DNA of 64,000 nucleotides from NCBI RefSeq assembly GCF_003672135.1, contig NC_039507.1, positions 14,190,278-14,254,277 on the forward strand. The letters run 5' to 3'. The DNA comes from Ooceraea biroi (Eukaryota; Arthropoda; Insecta; Hymenoptera; Formicidae). The notes under the pieces were generated by a model that saw only the letters and a program-made list of their open reading frames with translations, did not search any database and was not told the DNA's origin. The position numbers and the translations under genes were made by a program. The number at the start of each line of letters is the position of its first letter. Position 1 is the first letter of the stretch. Of the stretch, positions 21,702 to 32,205 are shown piece after piece.

Positions 21702-24700
21702 TTAACATACATAAGATTGCAAATACTTAGGTTTACGTACAACTCTACCGCTTTTAGTTACAATCTTACTCGGTGTTACACTTCTTTGGCTATTATCTAC
21801 TATCTTACTCGACGATGGATCAGGTGTTTCCTGAATTTGGTGATCCTCTCCCAAATCTGTAAGCGACTTAGCTAGATGATCATAATACTGAGGCTCCTCC
21901 TTGCTTTCAAACGGTTCACCTGAATCTCCCGACAAATGAATTCTATTTCGAATCAATGTTCGATCGTTCTCAGTTTTAATGGTGTAAGCTCTACCATTAT
22001 TATTTTTATCTATTACAACTGCTCGATCCCATTGACCATTCGGTTTCTGTACTCTCACATTCTGGTTAAGTTGTAATTCTGGTAAATCTCTAGCACGACG
22101 ATCATGAAATCTTTTCTGATTCACTTGTCGCGATTTTAATTTCTGCTTATGCTCCTCATATATTAACTTATTTTTATCAAAAAAATCAAAAACTACTCCT
22201 CGTACATTTCTTCCTAACATTTGATTAGGTGACTTTATCTCATTCGTTATCGGTGTATTCATTAATTCTAACATCGCTAAATAAGGATCTTTCTTATCAT
22301 AAAACGCTTTCTTAAATATCCGCTTAACTGTTTGAATTTATCTTTCAACCATTCCATTACTTCGTGGGTATATTGGATTCGAAGTAACATGTTTAAAATT
22401 CCAAGTCTTTGCAAAGTTTTTAAATTCTCTGCTAGTAAACTGTGGTCCGTTATCAGATCTAATAATATTAGGAATTCCCCATCTGATAAAACAAGACTTA
22501 AGTGCTTTAATTGTTGTTATTGCACTTTCATCTCTCAAATGAATTATATCCACATATTTCGAAAAATAATCAGTGATTAATAAATATATTCTATTTTGGA
22601 ATTTAAAAAAATCAATTCCAACCATTTCCCATGGACTATCCATAATTTCCGTGGGCTTCAACGTTTCTTTATTATTGCTACGTTGAAATCTTAAACAAGT
22701 TTTACAATTCGCAATCTTCTCCTGAATTTGTTTCGACATACTTGGCCAAAATACAATTTCACGCGCTCTCGCTTTAGTTTTTTCAATACCTAAATGGTTA
22801 TAATGCAATCTATCTACAATATCTGGTCTTAATTGTTTTGGCACCACAACACAATCATTTTTAAATAATAAACCATTATATTCATACATATCATTGTGAT
22901 AAGTATGATATGCTTTTGCCTCATTAGAAACATCTTTAATTTCTTCTGGCCAACCCTCTCTAATTAATTTAATAACAGTTTGCAACTCTCCATCTTGTGC
23001 TGTTTTGCTTACAAATTCGCTTCTTTTTAAATTACTCATATAACCTGCTATCGTAACATCTAAAATATATAAATTATGATCTATGTCATCTTCGCTATTT
23101 TTCAAATGAGGTCTTGACAAAGTATCTGCTATAACTAACTTTGTTCCAGGTTTATACTGTAATTCAAAATCAAAAGGTTGTAAACGCATGCGCATTTTTT
23201 GTAATCGTATTGGTACTTCCACAATTGTCTTTTTAAATATAGAAATCAACGGTTTATGGTCACTTTCAACGATAAACGTCTGTCCTAATATGTATTGCCG
23301 AAATTTTTCACATCCATAAACAATCGCATAAAGCTCCTTCTCAATTTGAGCCCACGAGCTCTGAGCTGGTGTAAATGCCTTTGATGCATACGCAATAGGC
23401 TTGTTATTTTGTAATAAAACAGCACCTACGCCTGATTTACTCGCATCTACACTAACTGTAGGCTGTAAATTTAAATCATAATACTGTAATACTGGAAATT
23501 CACTTAACTGTTTTTTTATTAATTTAAATGCCTCTTCATGATGCTTTTCCCAATTAAAATCAACATCATGTTTTATCAACTCGCATAACGGAGCTGTAAT
23601 TTCCGTCGTGTTCGGAATAAATTTGGAGACATAAGTTATCATACCTAACAGTCGTTGTACAGCCTTGACATCACTAGGTCGTTCCATATCAACTATTGCT
23701 TGCACTTTGGCATTATCAGCCTGAATGCCCTTATCACTAAATATATGGCCTAAAAATTTAACCATCTTAACTGCAAACTTACACTTCTTTTTATTAAATT
23801 TAATTCCGTGTAGTTTTGCTCTTTTCAAGACTTGTTCTAAAACCTTTTTATGTTCCTCATTGTTTTTAGCCCAAACTATAATATCATCAATATATACGCT
23901 TACATTCTCGAGTCCCTGAAAAATGTCACTATATGATCGATGAAAAACTTCTGGAGCTGTTTTAATACCATAAGGCAATCGAAGAAAGCGATAACGTCCA
24001 TAAGGTGTTTGAAATGTTGTTAACAATGAGCTTTCTTCCGTTAACTCTATTTGCCAAAAAGCTGTAGAGGCATCCTAAAACACTAAAAACTTCAGCATTC
24101 GACAATTTACCTGCAATTTTCTCAAATGTAGGAAACTTACAATGTTCTCTGAGTAAAGACTCATTCAAATTTTTTGGATCTAAACATATTCTTAACGTTT
24201 TATCCGGTTTTCTAACAATAACAACCGGATTAACAAACTCAGTAGGCTCATCCACCCGTTTTATTATTCCTTGTTGCTCCATTTTCTGAAGTTCTAATTT
24301 ATACTGTTTCTGTAACTTAAATGGAATATTGCGACACTGCTCTATCTTACCTTTATAACCCGGTGTTAACTTAAAAGCATATTGTTGAGCTATTCTGCTA
24401 ATTCCTTGAAATACTTCGTCATATTTACTAACTAAATCTTTAATATCATTATTTTTTTCTTTTAATTCCGCAATTCGTTTCACTAATTCCAGTTCTTCCA
24501 AAGTCTGTAAACCCAATACCGGAATAGTCTGTACAGAATTAGCCACAAAGAAATCTAAATTCAAAACTTTGTTTTTAACTTGACATTCTAATTTAACTTT
24601 ACCTATCACTGGTATTTCTAAACCATTATAATTTGCTAATCGCTCTGTTGTTTTATCTATTCTTTTTATCAAACCCAATCTTTTATAATCAGCGATGCTG

Positions 24701-25705
24701 ATAATATTGCACCCTGCTCCTGTATCCAATTTAAAATTAAGCAACTTTTGTACGTCTTTAAATATAACTTTTTCATACCAACTACTTGCCGATTTTACAC
24801 TAACATCTACGTTTCCTAACAAATATACCTCCTTATCATCATCATTGTTCTCAACTACCGTATTTACATTTTTACGTTTACATACTTTTGCAAAATGATT
24901 CAGTTTATAACAATTGTTACATGTTTTATTCATCGCCAGACAAGTCCTATTAGGGTGCGTATATCCACATCTGGTGCATGGTGTCGTCGTCGCTTGCTGC
25001 GGCGGACGTCGCTGCGTAGCCTGTCGTTGTGACTGCGTTGGTCCTTTCTTCGAAGTGGTCGTTGCTGATTTTTTTGGTTGATTATCTTGGTCCGCACGTT
25101 TGTTATTCCGTTTTTGTACCACGTCTACTCGTTCTGTAAGATTTAATTTCTCCAGTTGCCGATTTGCCAATTCAGCTGCTCTGCATAAACGCACTGCCTT
25201 GTCTAACGTCAAATCTTCTCGTAACAGGCGATCCTTCAGTTGTTTACTCTGGATACCACTCACAATTCTATCTTTTATAAGGCTATCTTTAAGTTCTCTA
25301 AACGCACAATCCAAGCTAAGGCGTTTGAGATCAGTGATAAAATCATCAAAACTTTCATCACTCTTTTGATTGCGTTGAAAAAGAGGTGACGACACTCTCA
25401 TTTCGTTTTGGAACACAATAGTTTTCAAAAGCTGTAACCACGCTGTTAAAATTTCGTTGCTGCTCCTCGGATAATTCAAAAGTCTCAAATTTTTCCAGAG
25501 CCTCTTCCCCTATAGCATGGAGAAGTATAGCTACTTTGGTTTCCTCTAACTTGTTTATACTTTCCGTGGCTAGCATGTAAATCTTGAATTTTTTATACCA
25601 TTTCGCCCAATTCTCCGACACGTTTCCGTCAAAAGAGAGTGGGATGAAGGCTTGAAATTGAGATTCGAGCCCAGCATCGTACTACTATTGTTCTGCTGCG
25701 CCATT
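21702..25705 (-). pseudogene. Gypsy gag-pol, broken in at least four places
   Basis: ATG at 25705 opens gag. Order: gag core, CCHC-type knuckles (CTRCGYTHPNRTC; CNNCYKLNHFAKVC near 24900), protease (FKLDTGAGCN), RT with YIDDIIV near 23890, RNase H (VSVDASKSGVGAVLL...KELYAIVYG), zinc-finger H2C2 (HYNHLGIEK...CKTC), integrase core (GIDFFKF, RSDNGPQF, NGMVER) and C-terminus to 21702. Breaks: a frame change just after the ATG, another near 25430-25490, a one-base insertion near 24073 before the RT core, and a stop after NGMVER at 22337. The product is not translatable as one polyprotein. Confidence 0.92.
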
Positions 25706-25798
25706 GTACGTTAGTAACGTTAACTTCAATACTTTCGCTGCTTCTTTCTGTCGTTAATTCTTCTCTTCCAGTGTCCAGCTTCTTTCGACTTTGACTGA

Positions 25799-25818
25799 CT
25801 CACTTGTCGACTGCACCA
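25799..25818 (-). other. Gypsy primer-binding site region
   Basis: The minus strand begins TGGTGCAGTCGACAAGTGAG right after the 5' LTR. The leading TGG complements a tRNA CCA end. I cannot assign the tRNA without a search. Confidence 0.65.
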
Positions 25819-25997
25819 TGTAATGATGACTGAGTATTGCAAATATCTTTATTGCAATGTAATAATTAATATAAAAGCAAGTACAGTTAAATATCAGAAC
25901 ATGTTCCACTCTGTCTCAGTCTGTGTTCTGGCTGCGCGGTGGCGCTCTCCTCGCGCCTGCCTCCTCTAATGGTACGTTCTATAGTCCAATCATGACA
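25819..25997 (-). repeat. Gypsy 5' LTR
   Basis: 179 bp, matching the LTR at 21407-21585. Followed by the target duplication ATATT. Confidence 0.95.
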
Positions 25998-26002
25998 ATA
26001 TT

Positions 26003-26347
26003 CTACGAACATTCTCAGTATCTACATGTGCTGTTAGGGTGTTCTCTAAATACACTGATAAATATATTATTTATATGATTACATTACTTATTTTGAATTT
26101 ATATAATGTTACATTATACTTTATATTATAAAGTAACTATTAATGTAACTATTAAATCAGTTACTAGTTACCGAACATATGTAGGTAACATATGTAGATC
26201 GAAACGTTGCGTGATATATTATTGTTTATATGCCAGTATAAGGTCGATTAAATAAATCAAGTTTCTTATATGTAGGTAAGTTAAGTTACAGTTACACGTG
26301 GAGAGAAAGAAACGAAGATAAAGTTAGAGTTACCGAAAAAAGTAACT
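26003..26347. other. AT-rich DNA
   Basis: Continues the sequence interrupted by the Gypsy element. No feature seen. Confidence 0.4.
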
Positions 26348-26670
26348 ATACCCAGCAAACATTTTCTGCAATTACAAATGTGGCAACAAATTATGTTTGC
26401 CGGAAGGTCGCAAATAGAAAACATACTTTGTAAACATACTTTATTGCAATTCTGTTAGCACACTTCCGTCAATATGCAACATTTTCACCGTTCTATTGTC
26501 AGATTTGCTCTAATGTTGTCGTCAATTTGACTGTGGAATATGTTCGTCAGATTTGGTTCACAGTGGAGACTAACTGAGGACACAGTAGGCTCTGGCTTTG
26601 GCATTATAGTTCCGCTGACATTTGTTTCTCATTTGGCAACATCCCACAACCAAAAAAGGTTTGCTGGGTA
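26348..26670. mobile_element. MITE with TACCCAGCAAAC ends
   Basis: TACCCAGCAAACATTTTCTG at the left and GGTTTGCTGGGTA at the right are inverted. The interior has GC above the surroundings and no ORF. A CCCAGCATATAC...TATGCTGGG hairpin at 33817-33870 has a similar end. Confidence 0.6.
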
Positions 26671-27176
26671 ATATAACTGTAATTGCGTTAGAAGTAACGA
26701 GTTACTTCTCAACTCTGGTTAAATGTGACAGCACTTTTTCGACGTCGAAAACGAACAAAGAGCCAATATTAAATTTTGTTTTAAGTTGACCAAAACAGCT
26801 GGCGAAATGTACAAAATGATGAAAAATGTACGGTAGTAATTGTTTGGAATATTCTGACATTTTTAGATGTTCGATTTTGTAACACCAGGAAAGTAACACC
26901 AGATATAAGGACAGATAAACTTTTTACGCTTCACAAGCACCAAATTAAATCATATTTCCGAAAATGTGCAGATATATATCGTTTGAAATTCTTCGATCCG
27001 CTATTTGCAAGACTCATGAAAAAGCTCATATACAGACATACATAAACGCATTGTGTATTAAATTCTGACCAAGAATTTGGACAAACGAAAGGTCTATGCA
27101 AGCTTCGTACCACATACACTAACGGAGAATCAAAAAACATCAGAATAAAGCACTGCAAAGACATGCTAAGGCCGGG
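26671..27176. other. No convincing gene
   Basis: Mixed sequence with no conserved ORF or repeat ends. Confidence 0.35.
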
Positions 27177-27345
27177 AGCACAGACTTTTGCATAACGTAT
27201 AATGCATAATACATAAAAAAATAAACCAATGAGAATCTTCCATTTCTATTCTGGGGAAGGGAATGGAGGATTTTGATTGATTTATTTCCTTATGCATTAT
27301 GCGTTATGCATTATGCAAAAGTCTGTGCTCAGGCCCTAAGAATGA
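27177..27345. mobile_element. MITE hairpin, ~165 bp
   Basis: GAGCACAGACTTTTGCATAA on the left is mirrored by TTATGCAAAAGTCTGTGCTC on the right. The inner AATAAACCAAT...GATTGATTTATT blocks pair too. CTAAG lies near both outer edges. A half copy lies at 4195-4270. Confidence 0.8.
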
Positions 27346-27736
27346 CCGATATTGATCCAGATTTCAAAAACATTGTAACTGATGAAACATAGTGTTTACA
27401 ATATGAGCCACTCATAAAGCGGCAGAGTGTGAAATGACAAAAAAAGAATAGTAAACGTTACCTTCTCGTGTCATTCTGGTACTTGGTTACTAAGTAAGAA
27501 ATATTATACAAATATTTTAGATCTGTGTTTATCTCAAATATTACACTATATCTATTGGTCCAATTATATAAATTGATTATAGACGTCAATTAACTCAATA
27601 GTTCACAAAACTATGAGAATGAAATTATTTTGAAACAATACACTTTAATTATTACAAAATACACGTCACAGTTTTTGTAAACATTTAATTTTTCCTAGTA
27701 TTTTACATATCTACTAAAAGTAAGTTTTATTTAACC
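27346..27736. other. AT-rich DNA
   Basis: No feature seen. Confidence 0.35.
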
Positions 27737-27835
27737 ATAAGCTAATTTATTGTCGATCGAGCTGGCAAAAATCATAAAAAATAGATTCACGACGTTTCGA
27801 CCAGCTCGGTCGGCAATAAATTGGCTTATGGTTAA
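27737..27835. repeat. Penelope-type terminal hairpin
   Basis: CATAAGCTAATTTATTGTCG and GAGCTGG on the left pair with CCAGCTCGGTCGGCAATAAA and TTGGCTTATG on the right around ATTCACGACGTTTCGACC. The ACGACGTTTCGACC block is shared with the Penelope-like copies at 31934 and 42590. Only an end remains. Confidence 0.5.
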
Positions 27836-28194
27836 TTATTCTACTGGCGATATACAGCACTTTACTTACTTTTAGTAATTTTTTATTTTATTACGTTTAT
27901 ACGCCACGTTCGTATACGTTACATACTTATTGTAGCGACCGCGGCAGCCACAAGCAGAGAAGCGTCCTCCATATAGTATAAGGGTGCTAGATGGCGCTCG
28001 CCATGCGCTTTCTCGTAAGCAAAAATCTACAAAGCAGCATATATAAGGAGGCCCTCCGTCATTGACATAGGAATATATGGACGGAGCCTTTTACGAGGGG
28101 AAGTTGAGATTAGCGGTAAGGGGAGAGCACTGGCACTTCGTGTAACTTCGGCTGTTCGGGTATGTCGGTTCCGCTAGTGATATATATATGTACG

Positions 28195-28301
28195 ATGAGT
28201 TATTGTGTTGTTTCGGAATGTAGCAATCGTATTAATGCAAAAAGGAAAAATTGGCAATAACGTATGAAAGAAAATAATGATCCGAAAATTTCTTTTCATC
28301 T
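28195..28301 (+). pseudogene. THAP-domain first exon, left arm (stop codon)
   Basis: ATG at 28195 reads MSYCVVSECSNRINAKRKNW and then hits TAA; the frame continues to KISFH and a splice donor CATCT|GTAAGT at 28301. Cys-x4-Cys plus SFH fits the start of a THAP zinc finger. This copy is disrupted by the nonsense codon; the mirror copy at 28584-28687 is open. Confidence 0.75.
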
Positions 28302-28583
28302 GTAAGTAAAACATACAATTGTAGGTTATACACAATGCCGGTAAAACGTTTCAGATATTGTTATGTGTTTATTATTATTTAAATTTATTATTATTGTGTT
28401 AAGAAAGAATTTTGGCTTGTTTATTATTATATATTAATATTAAATATATGAATTAATAAAAACTATAAATGAAAAACTGTTATCGAACAATTATTCATAT
28501 GAATATAATAAAAAACACATAACAATATCTGAAACGTTTTACCGGCATTGTGTATAACCTACAATTGTATGTATTTTACTTAC

Positions 28584-28687
28584 AGATGAAAAGAAATTTT
28601 CGGATCATTTTCTTTCATAAGTTGTTGCCAATTTTTCCTTTTTGCATTAATGCGATTGCTACATTCCGACACAACACAATACCTCAT
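28584..28687 (-). CDS. THAP-domain first exon, right arm (open)
   Basis: On the minus strand ATG at 28687 reads MRYCVVSECSNRINAKRKNW, continues to KISFH without a stop, and ends at CATCT|GTAAGT (exon end 28584; 34 codons plus 2 nt). It resembles the N-terminal zinc-coordinating half of a THAP DNA-binding domain, which normally goes on with FP, a conserved Trp, and a C-x2-H pair in the next exon. That exon is not in this element. Without it the piece cannot make a complete finger. Confidence 0.6.
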
Positions 28688-28871
28688 CGTACATGTAATT
28701 TCAGTGTCATAACTTTACAAAACTTTATTAAGTATCATTCGGGCGATGTCGAGAACAGCCGAACTCGCCCGATTTGCCAGCAGCCTCTCCTTACCGCAAA
28801 TCTCATAACCCCCCTTGCCTAAGTTCGTAGCATAGGCTCCGTCCATATATTCCTATGTCAATGCCCTCCGT

Positions 28872-29116
28872 CAACGTTAGATCGGATCGGCCCAATGCTA
28901 GAAAAAGCAAAGAAATTTTACTACATTCGCCGTCCGGTACTAGATATCGATCTGTTCTAGAATCTAGAGCATCTTTTCGATTCGCTAGTCCCTCACAGAA
29001 ATACATTTTACTATTGCTTACAACATGCAGTAGATCTATAGAAATTTATTTTTTTAAGAAAGAATAACAAATGATGCCCCTACAAACGCATAAACTTACA
29101 ATTGAAGCGATATTCT
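28872..29116. other. Spacer between the P-like and hAT elements
   Basis: About 250 bp continuing from the P-like target site. No feature recognised. Confidence 0.4.
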
Positions 29117-29124
29117 GTCATAAC

Positions 29125-30071
29125 CAGAGACCGGATCACGGTGCCGTTTTCCCCACTCCAAGCGCGTGCTAGCGGCCGAGCGCCTCGAGAAGCAGTACCG
29201 TCACTGCGCCAGTCTAAGGGGGCATCGTCGCGTAGAATGCAAAAATATCTATATACTAAAAATATCTATATAATAAATATATACATATACCTACATATAT
29301 ATAAACAATATATATAATATATAAAAATTATTATATAAATATATATGTTTATATATTTAAAATATTATATATAGATTTAAATTATTATATTATTATTTAA
29401 TTATTATTTAAAATTATTATTTAAAATATTATATATAGGTATCTAAAATAAATAAATTAAAAATAAATTATTTTTCCTATCTGAAACAATGAGTAACGAA
29501 GTAATGAGATAAATTGTTGAATTTAAAATTTTGGCGTCTATCTGTTAAAACAGCTTTATAGCGTGAAAAAGTACTTTCTACTTCGGATGAGACCGGATGG
29601 GTGCGTACTTAAGAAGAGCCAATTATTCCGAATTTACTTGTACGTCTGACTCTCTACATTCAGAAATTTTGATTAACTTTTGTAAGCCACTATTTTTGGT
29701 TAATATATTAACCAAATTTTAATAATTTATTTTAAATAATTTATTTATTTTAGATACCTATATATAATATTTTAAATAATAATTTTAAATAATAATTAAA
29801 TAATAATATAATAATTTAAATCTATATATAATATTTTAAATATATAAACATATATATTTATATAATAATTTTTATATATTGTATATATTGTTTATATATA
29901 TGTAGGTACATGTATATATTTATTATATAGATATTTTTAGTATATAGATATTTTTGCATTCTACGCGACGATGCCCCCTTAGACTGACGCAGTGACGGTA
30001 CTGCTTCTCGCGGCGCTCGGCCGCTAGCACGCGCTTGGAGGGGGGAAAACGGCACCGTGATCCGGTCTCTG
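29125..30071. mobile_element. hAT foldback with 8-bp target duplication
   Basis: Ends CAGAGACCGGATCACGGTGC and complement; GTCATAAC is repeated directly at 29117-29124 and 30072-30079, an 8-bp duplication typical of hAT. The arms are ~340 bp each (29125-29460 and 29735-30071), GC-rich outside and AT-rich inside. The loop contains the tail of a hAT transposase (next entry), which supports the class. Confidence 0.9.
29470..29640 (-). pseudogene. hAT transposase C-terminal remnant
   Basis: The minus strand reads VSSEVESTFSRYKAVLTDRR followed by QNFKFNNLSHYFVTHCF and a stop. This is the C-terminal dimerisation segment of a hAT transposase (a conserved E-x-x-FS-x-Y/L-K block). The rest of the gene is absent; the element is a deletion derivative. 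Confidence 0.8.
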
Positions 30072-30079
30072 GTCATAAC

Positions 30080-30398
30080 TTTAATTGAAAATTTTATTCA
30101 TATGACGTATTTGATATCTTTTCTTATTTCTTCTTTTTTTAAGGGTAAAGTGTTACAGAAATTGTATGCATGAAAATAATAATAATAGAATAGAAAAAGA
30201 TAGGGTAATATTGATATATAATAACTTTTCCATAAAACCAAACAGCGCGTGAACTTGACATCTTTCTTGTACCTTTTCTTTGAGAATGTAATTTTATATG
30301 GATATCATAACACTTTTAATATACATATATCTTGTACATATATTTTTTACTATTTCTAAATAATTTGTTATTATTTTTGGTAATTATTTAGTTTAACG
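30080..30398. other. AT-rich DNA
   Basis: No feature seen. Confidence 0.35.
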
Positions 30399-30545
30399 GA
30401 GCAACCTCGGATGACCTTAACCTTGACATATATTATAAAGGTCACTCTCCTAAGTGACCTTCAAAATGTTTCAGCCGTCACTCATTGTTTATTAAAAAGT
30501 TATTAACAAAAGAAGTTTAATGATATGTGGTAAGGGGATAAGTCA
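30399..30545. repeat. Single arm of the GACCTTGACATAT foldback family
   Basis: ACGGAGCAACCTCG...GACCTTAACCTTGACATATA...AAAAAGTTATTAACAAAAGA matches the arms of the foldbacks at 33140-34075 and 35310-36262. Only one arm is present. Confidence 0.65.
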
Positions 30546-30558
30546 GCCAGAATCTATA

Positions 30559-31502
30559 CAGTGCTGGCAAAAAGTTCCGGAACGGTTAAAAATCTTGGAA
30601 AATAATGATTTAGTGGAAAAAGGTTTCAAACAAAAAGCATAGGGCTTAAAAAAATCTATTAGATGACGATATCTATTTGACCTTGGTATGACCTTGGAAA
30701 GCCCGGTCATGGTCAACATATAAATCTTAAATGGAAACCCCTATTTTTTATTACATATTCTTGTAGCTTATCTCGAGAGCTTTTCGAAACGCTATAATAA
30801 ATTCTTTTCTCTTACGTACTTTTTGACTTATAAGGCTTGAAGGTTACACAGTACCGCCGGCATTAGAATTACTCAAGGTGTACCGCATGGAGGTTGCACG
30901 GTCGGATTTATACCTCTTTTGTGTGTGTGTGCGCGCGCGCGCGTGTGCGTGTGTGTGTAATGTCGTTGTTCGTACATACGAGTATAAACTATTTTTGTGA
31001 AGTTAGTTTTATGAAGAACATATACACACACTTATATACGCACGCACACACACTCATACACACTCCTACACGCACTCATACACGCACGCACACACACACG
31101 CACTCATACACGCACGCGCGCGCGCACATACACACACACGCACAAAAGAGGTGTAAATCCGACCGTGCAACCTCCACGCGGTACACCTTGGGTAATACTA
31201 CCGGCGGTACTGTGTAACCTTCAAGCCTTATAAGTCAAAAAGTACGTAAGAGAAAAGAATTTATTATAGCGTTTCGAAAAGCTCTCGAGATAAGCTACAA
31301 GAATATGTAATAAAAAATAGGGGTTTCCATTTAAGATTTTTATGTTGACCATGACCGGGCTTTCCAAGGTCATACCAAGGTCAAATAGATATCGTCATCT
31401 AATAGATTTTTTTAAGCCCTATGCTTTTTGTTTGAAACCTTTTTCCACTAAATCATTATTTTCCAAGATTTTTAACCGTTCCGGAACTTTTTGCCAGCAC
31501 TG
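30559..31502. mobile_element. Foldback transposon, CAGTGCTGGCAAAAAG ends
   Basis: CAGTGCTGGCAAAAAGTTCC at the left is mirrored by GGAACTTTTTGCCAGCACTG, with TA outside both. Arms are ~350 bp. The ~230-bp centre is (GT)n/(CA)n with CG steps. Parts of both arms match the interior of 5618-6307. No gene. TA flanks suggest a Tc1/mariner-type mobiliser. Confidence 0.85.
30920..31145. repeat. CA/GT microsatellite in the loop
   Basis: (GT)n and (CG)n at 30920-30958 and ACACACGCACTCATAC-type repeats at 31022-31145. Confidence 0.85.
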
Positions 31503-31521
31503 TATATATATAAGCCAAATA

Positions 31522-31869
31522 TCACTCACTCACTCACTGACTCATCAACGTGCAGCCCGAACTATTGCACCTATCGACTTGAAATTTTAAAGGTATCTTC
31601 CTATTATCACGTAGGTGCTCACTAAGGAAGGGTTTTCCGAAATTCCACCCCTAATACCACTCACTCACTCACTGACTCATCAACGTGCAGCCCGAACTAC
31701 TGCACCTATCGACTTGAAATTTTAAGGGTATATTCCTACTATCACGTAGGTGCTCATTAAGGGAGGGTTTTCCGAAATTCCACCCCTAACGGGTAAGAAG
31801 GGATAAAATGTATTTTTATTTAATTCTACACATAAATATCGCGAACGAAGCCGTGACGGGGGATGCTAG
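31522..31869 (+). mobile_element. Non-autonomous Helitron with duplicated 5' end
   Basis: Begins after A with TCACTCACTCACTCACTGAC and ends GACGGGGGATGCTAG followed by T; a GC-containing hairpin (GCGAACGAAGCCGTGAC, weak) precedes the end. The first ~135 bp (31522-31655) are repeated in tandem at about 31657-31790, so there are two successive 5' ends and one 3' end. There is no coding capacity. It is the same family as 10406-10622. Confidence 0.7.
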
Positions 31870-31917
31870 TGTATTAATAAAATAAAGCAATTTGTCAACG
31901 ATCACTGGCACTTTATT

Positions 31918-31972
31918 TAAAAGTGTCACACACGACGTTTCGACCTCAAATCGGGTCCTTATCAAGTGTAAA
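31918..31972 (-). ncRNA. Possible hammerhead-ribozyme relic
   Basis: On the minus strand CTTGATA-AGGACC...GGTC-GAAACGTC resembles the hammerhead core (CTGATGA, stem II, GAAA, then a GTC-type site), which is known from Penelope-like elements. The CTGATGA box is altered, so activity is doubtful. A similar block lies at 43068-43105. Confidence 0.35.
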
Positions 31973-32205
31973 AAAGTCGATGTCTAAATTAATAAAAGAT
32001 AATTAAGTCGATCTCTAAATTAATAAAAGATAATTAAGTGTATACAATATAAAAAATATAAAAATAACAATATTAAATTGGACTTACTAGCAGAGAAAGA
32101 CTTAACAACATTCACAATGAAACAAAGATCCAACAACAAAGAGACACGTCCGTAGTCGGTGGCAGCCAACAAGAAAATGGAGTCATGAGGAAAACAAGAT
32201 GTTAT

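Larger units (their letters stand above)
21407..25997 (-). mobile_element. Complete Gypsy (Ty3) LTR retrotransposon, minus strand
   Basis: Two 179-bp LTRs (TGTAATGATGACTG...AATCATGACA) flank a gag-pol region. ATATT immediately outside each LTR (21402-21406 and 25998-26002) is a 5-bp target-site duplication. The LTRs differ at only three positions that I can see, so insertion was fairly recent. There is no env gene: the coding region ends near the 3' LTR. Order on the minus strand is gag (CCHC), aspartic protease, RT, RNase H, integrase, as in Ty3/Gypsy. Confidence 0.95.
28060..28863. mobile_element. P-element-like foldback with THAP exons in both arms
   Basis: The ends are perfect 29-bp inverted repeats beginning CATTGACATAGGAATATATG, and CCCTCCGT is duplicated directly outside (28052-28059 and 28864-28871). 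An 8-bp duplication, CA ends and a THAP-encoding first exon are all characters of the P-element superfamily. The arms extend imperfectly to about 28380 and 28480 around a ~100-nt AT-rich loop. Each arm carries a copy of the THAP exon in opposite orientation. No other transposase domain is present. Confidence 0.85.
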
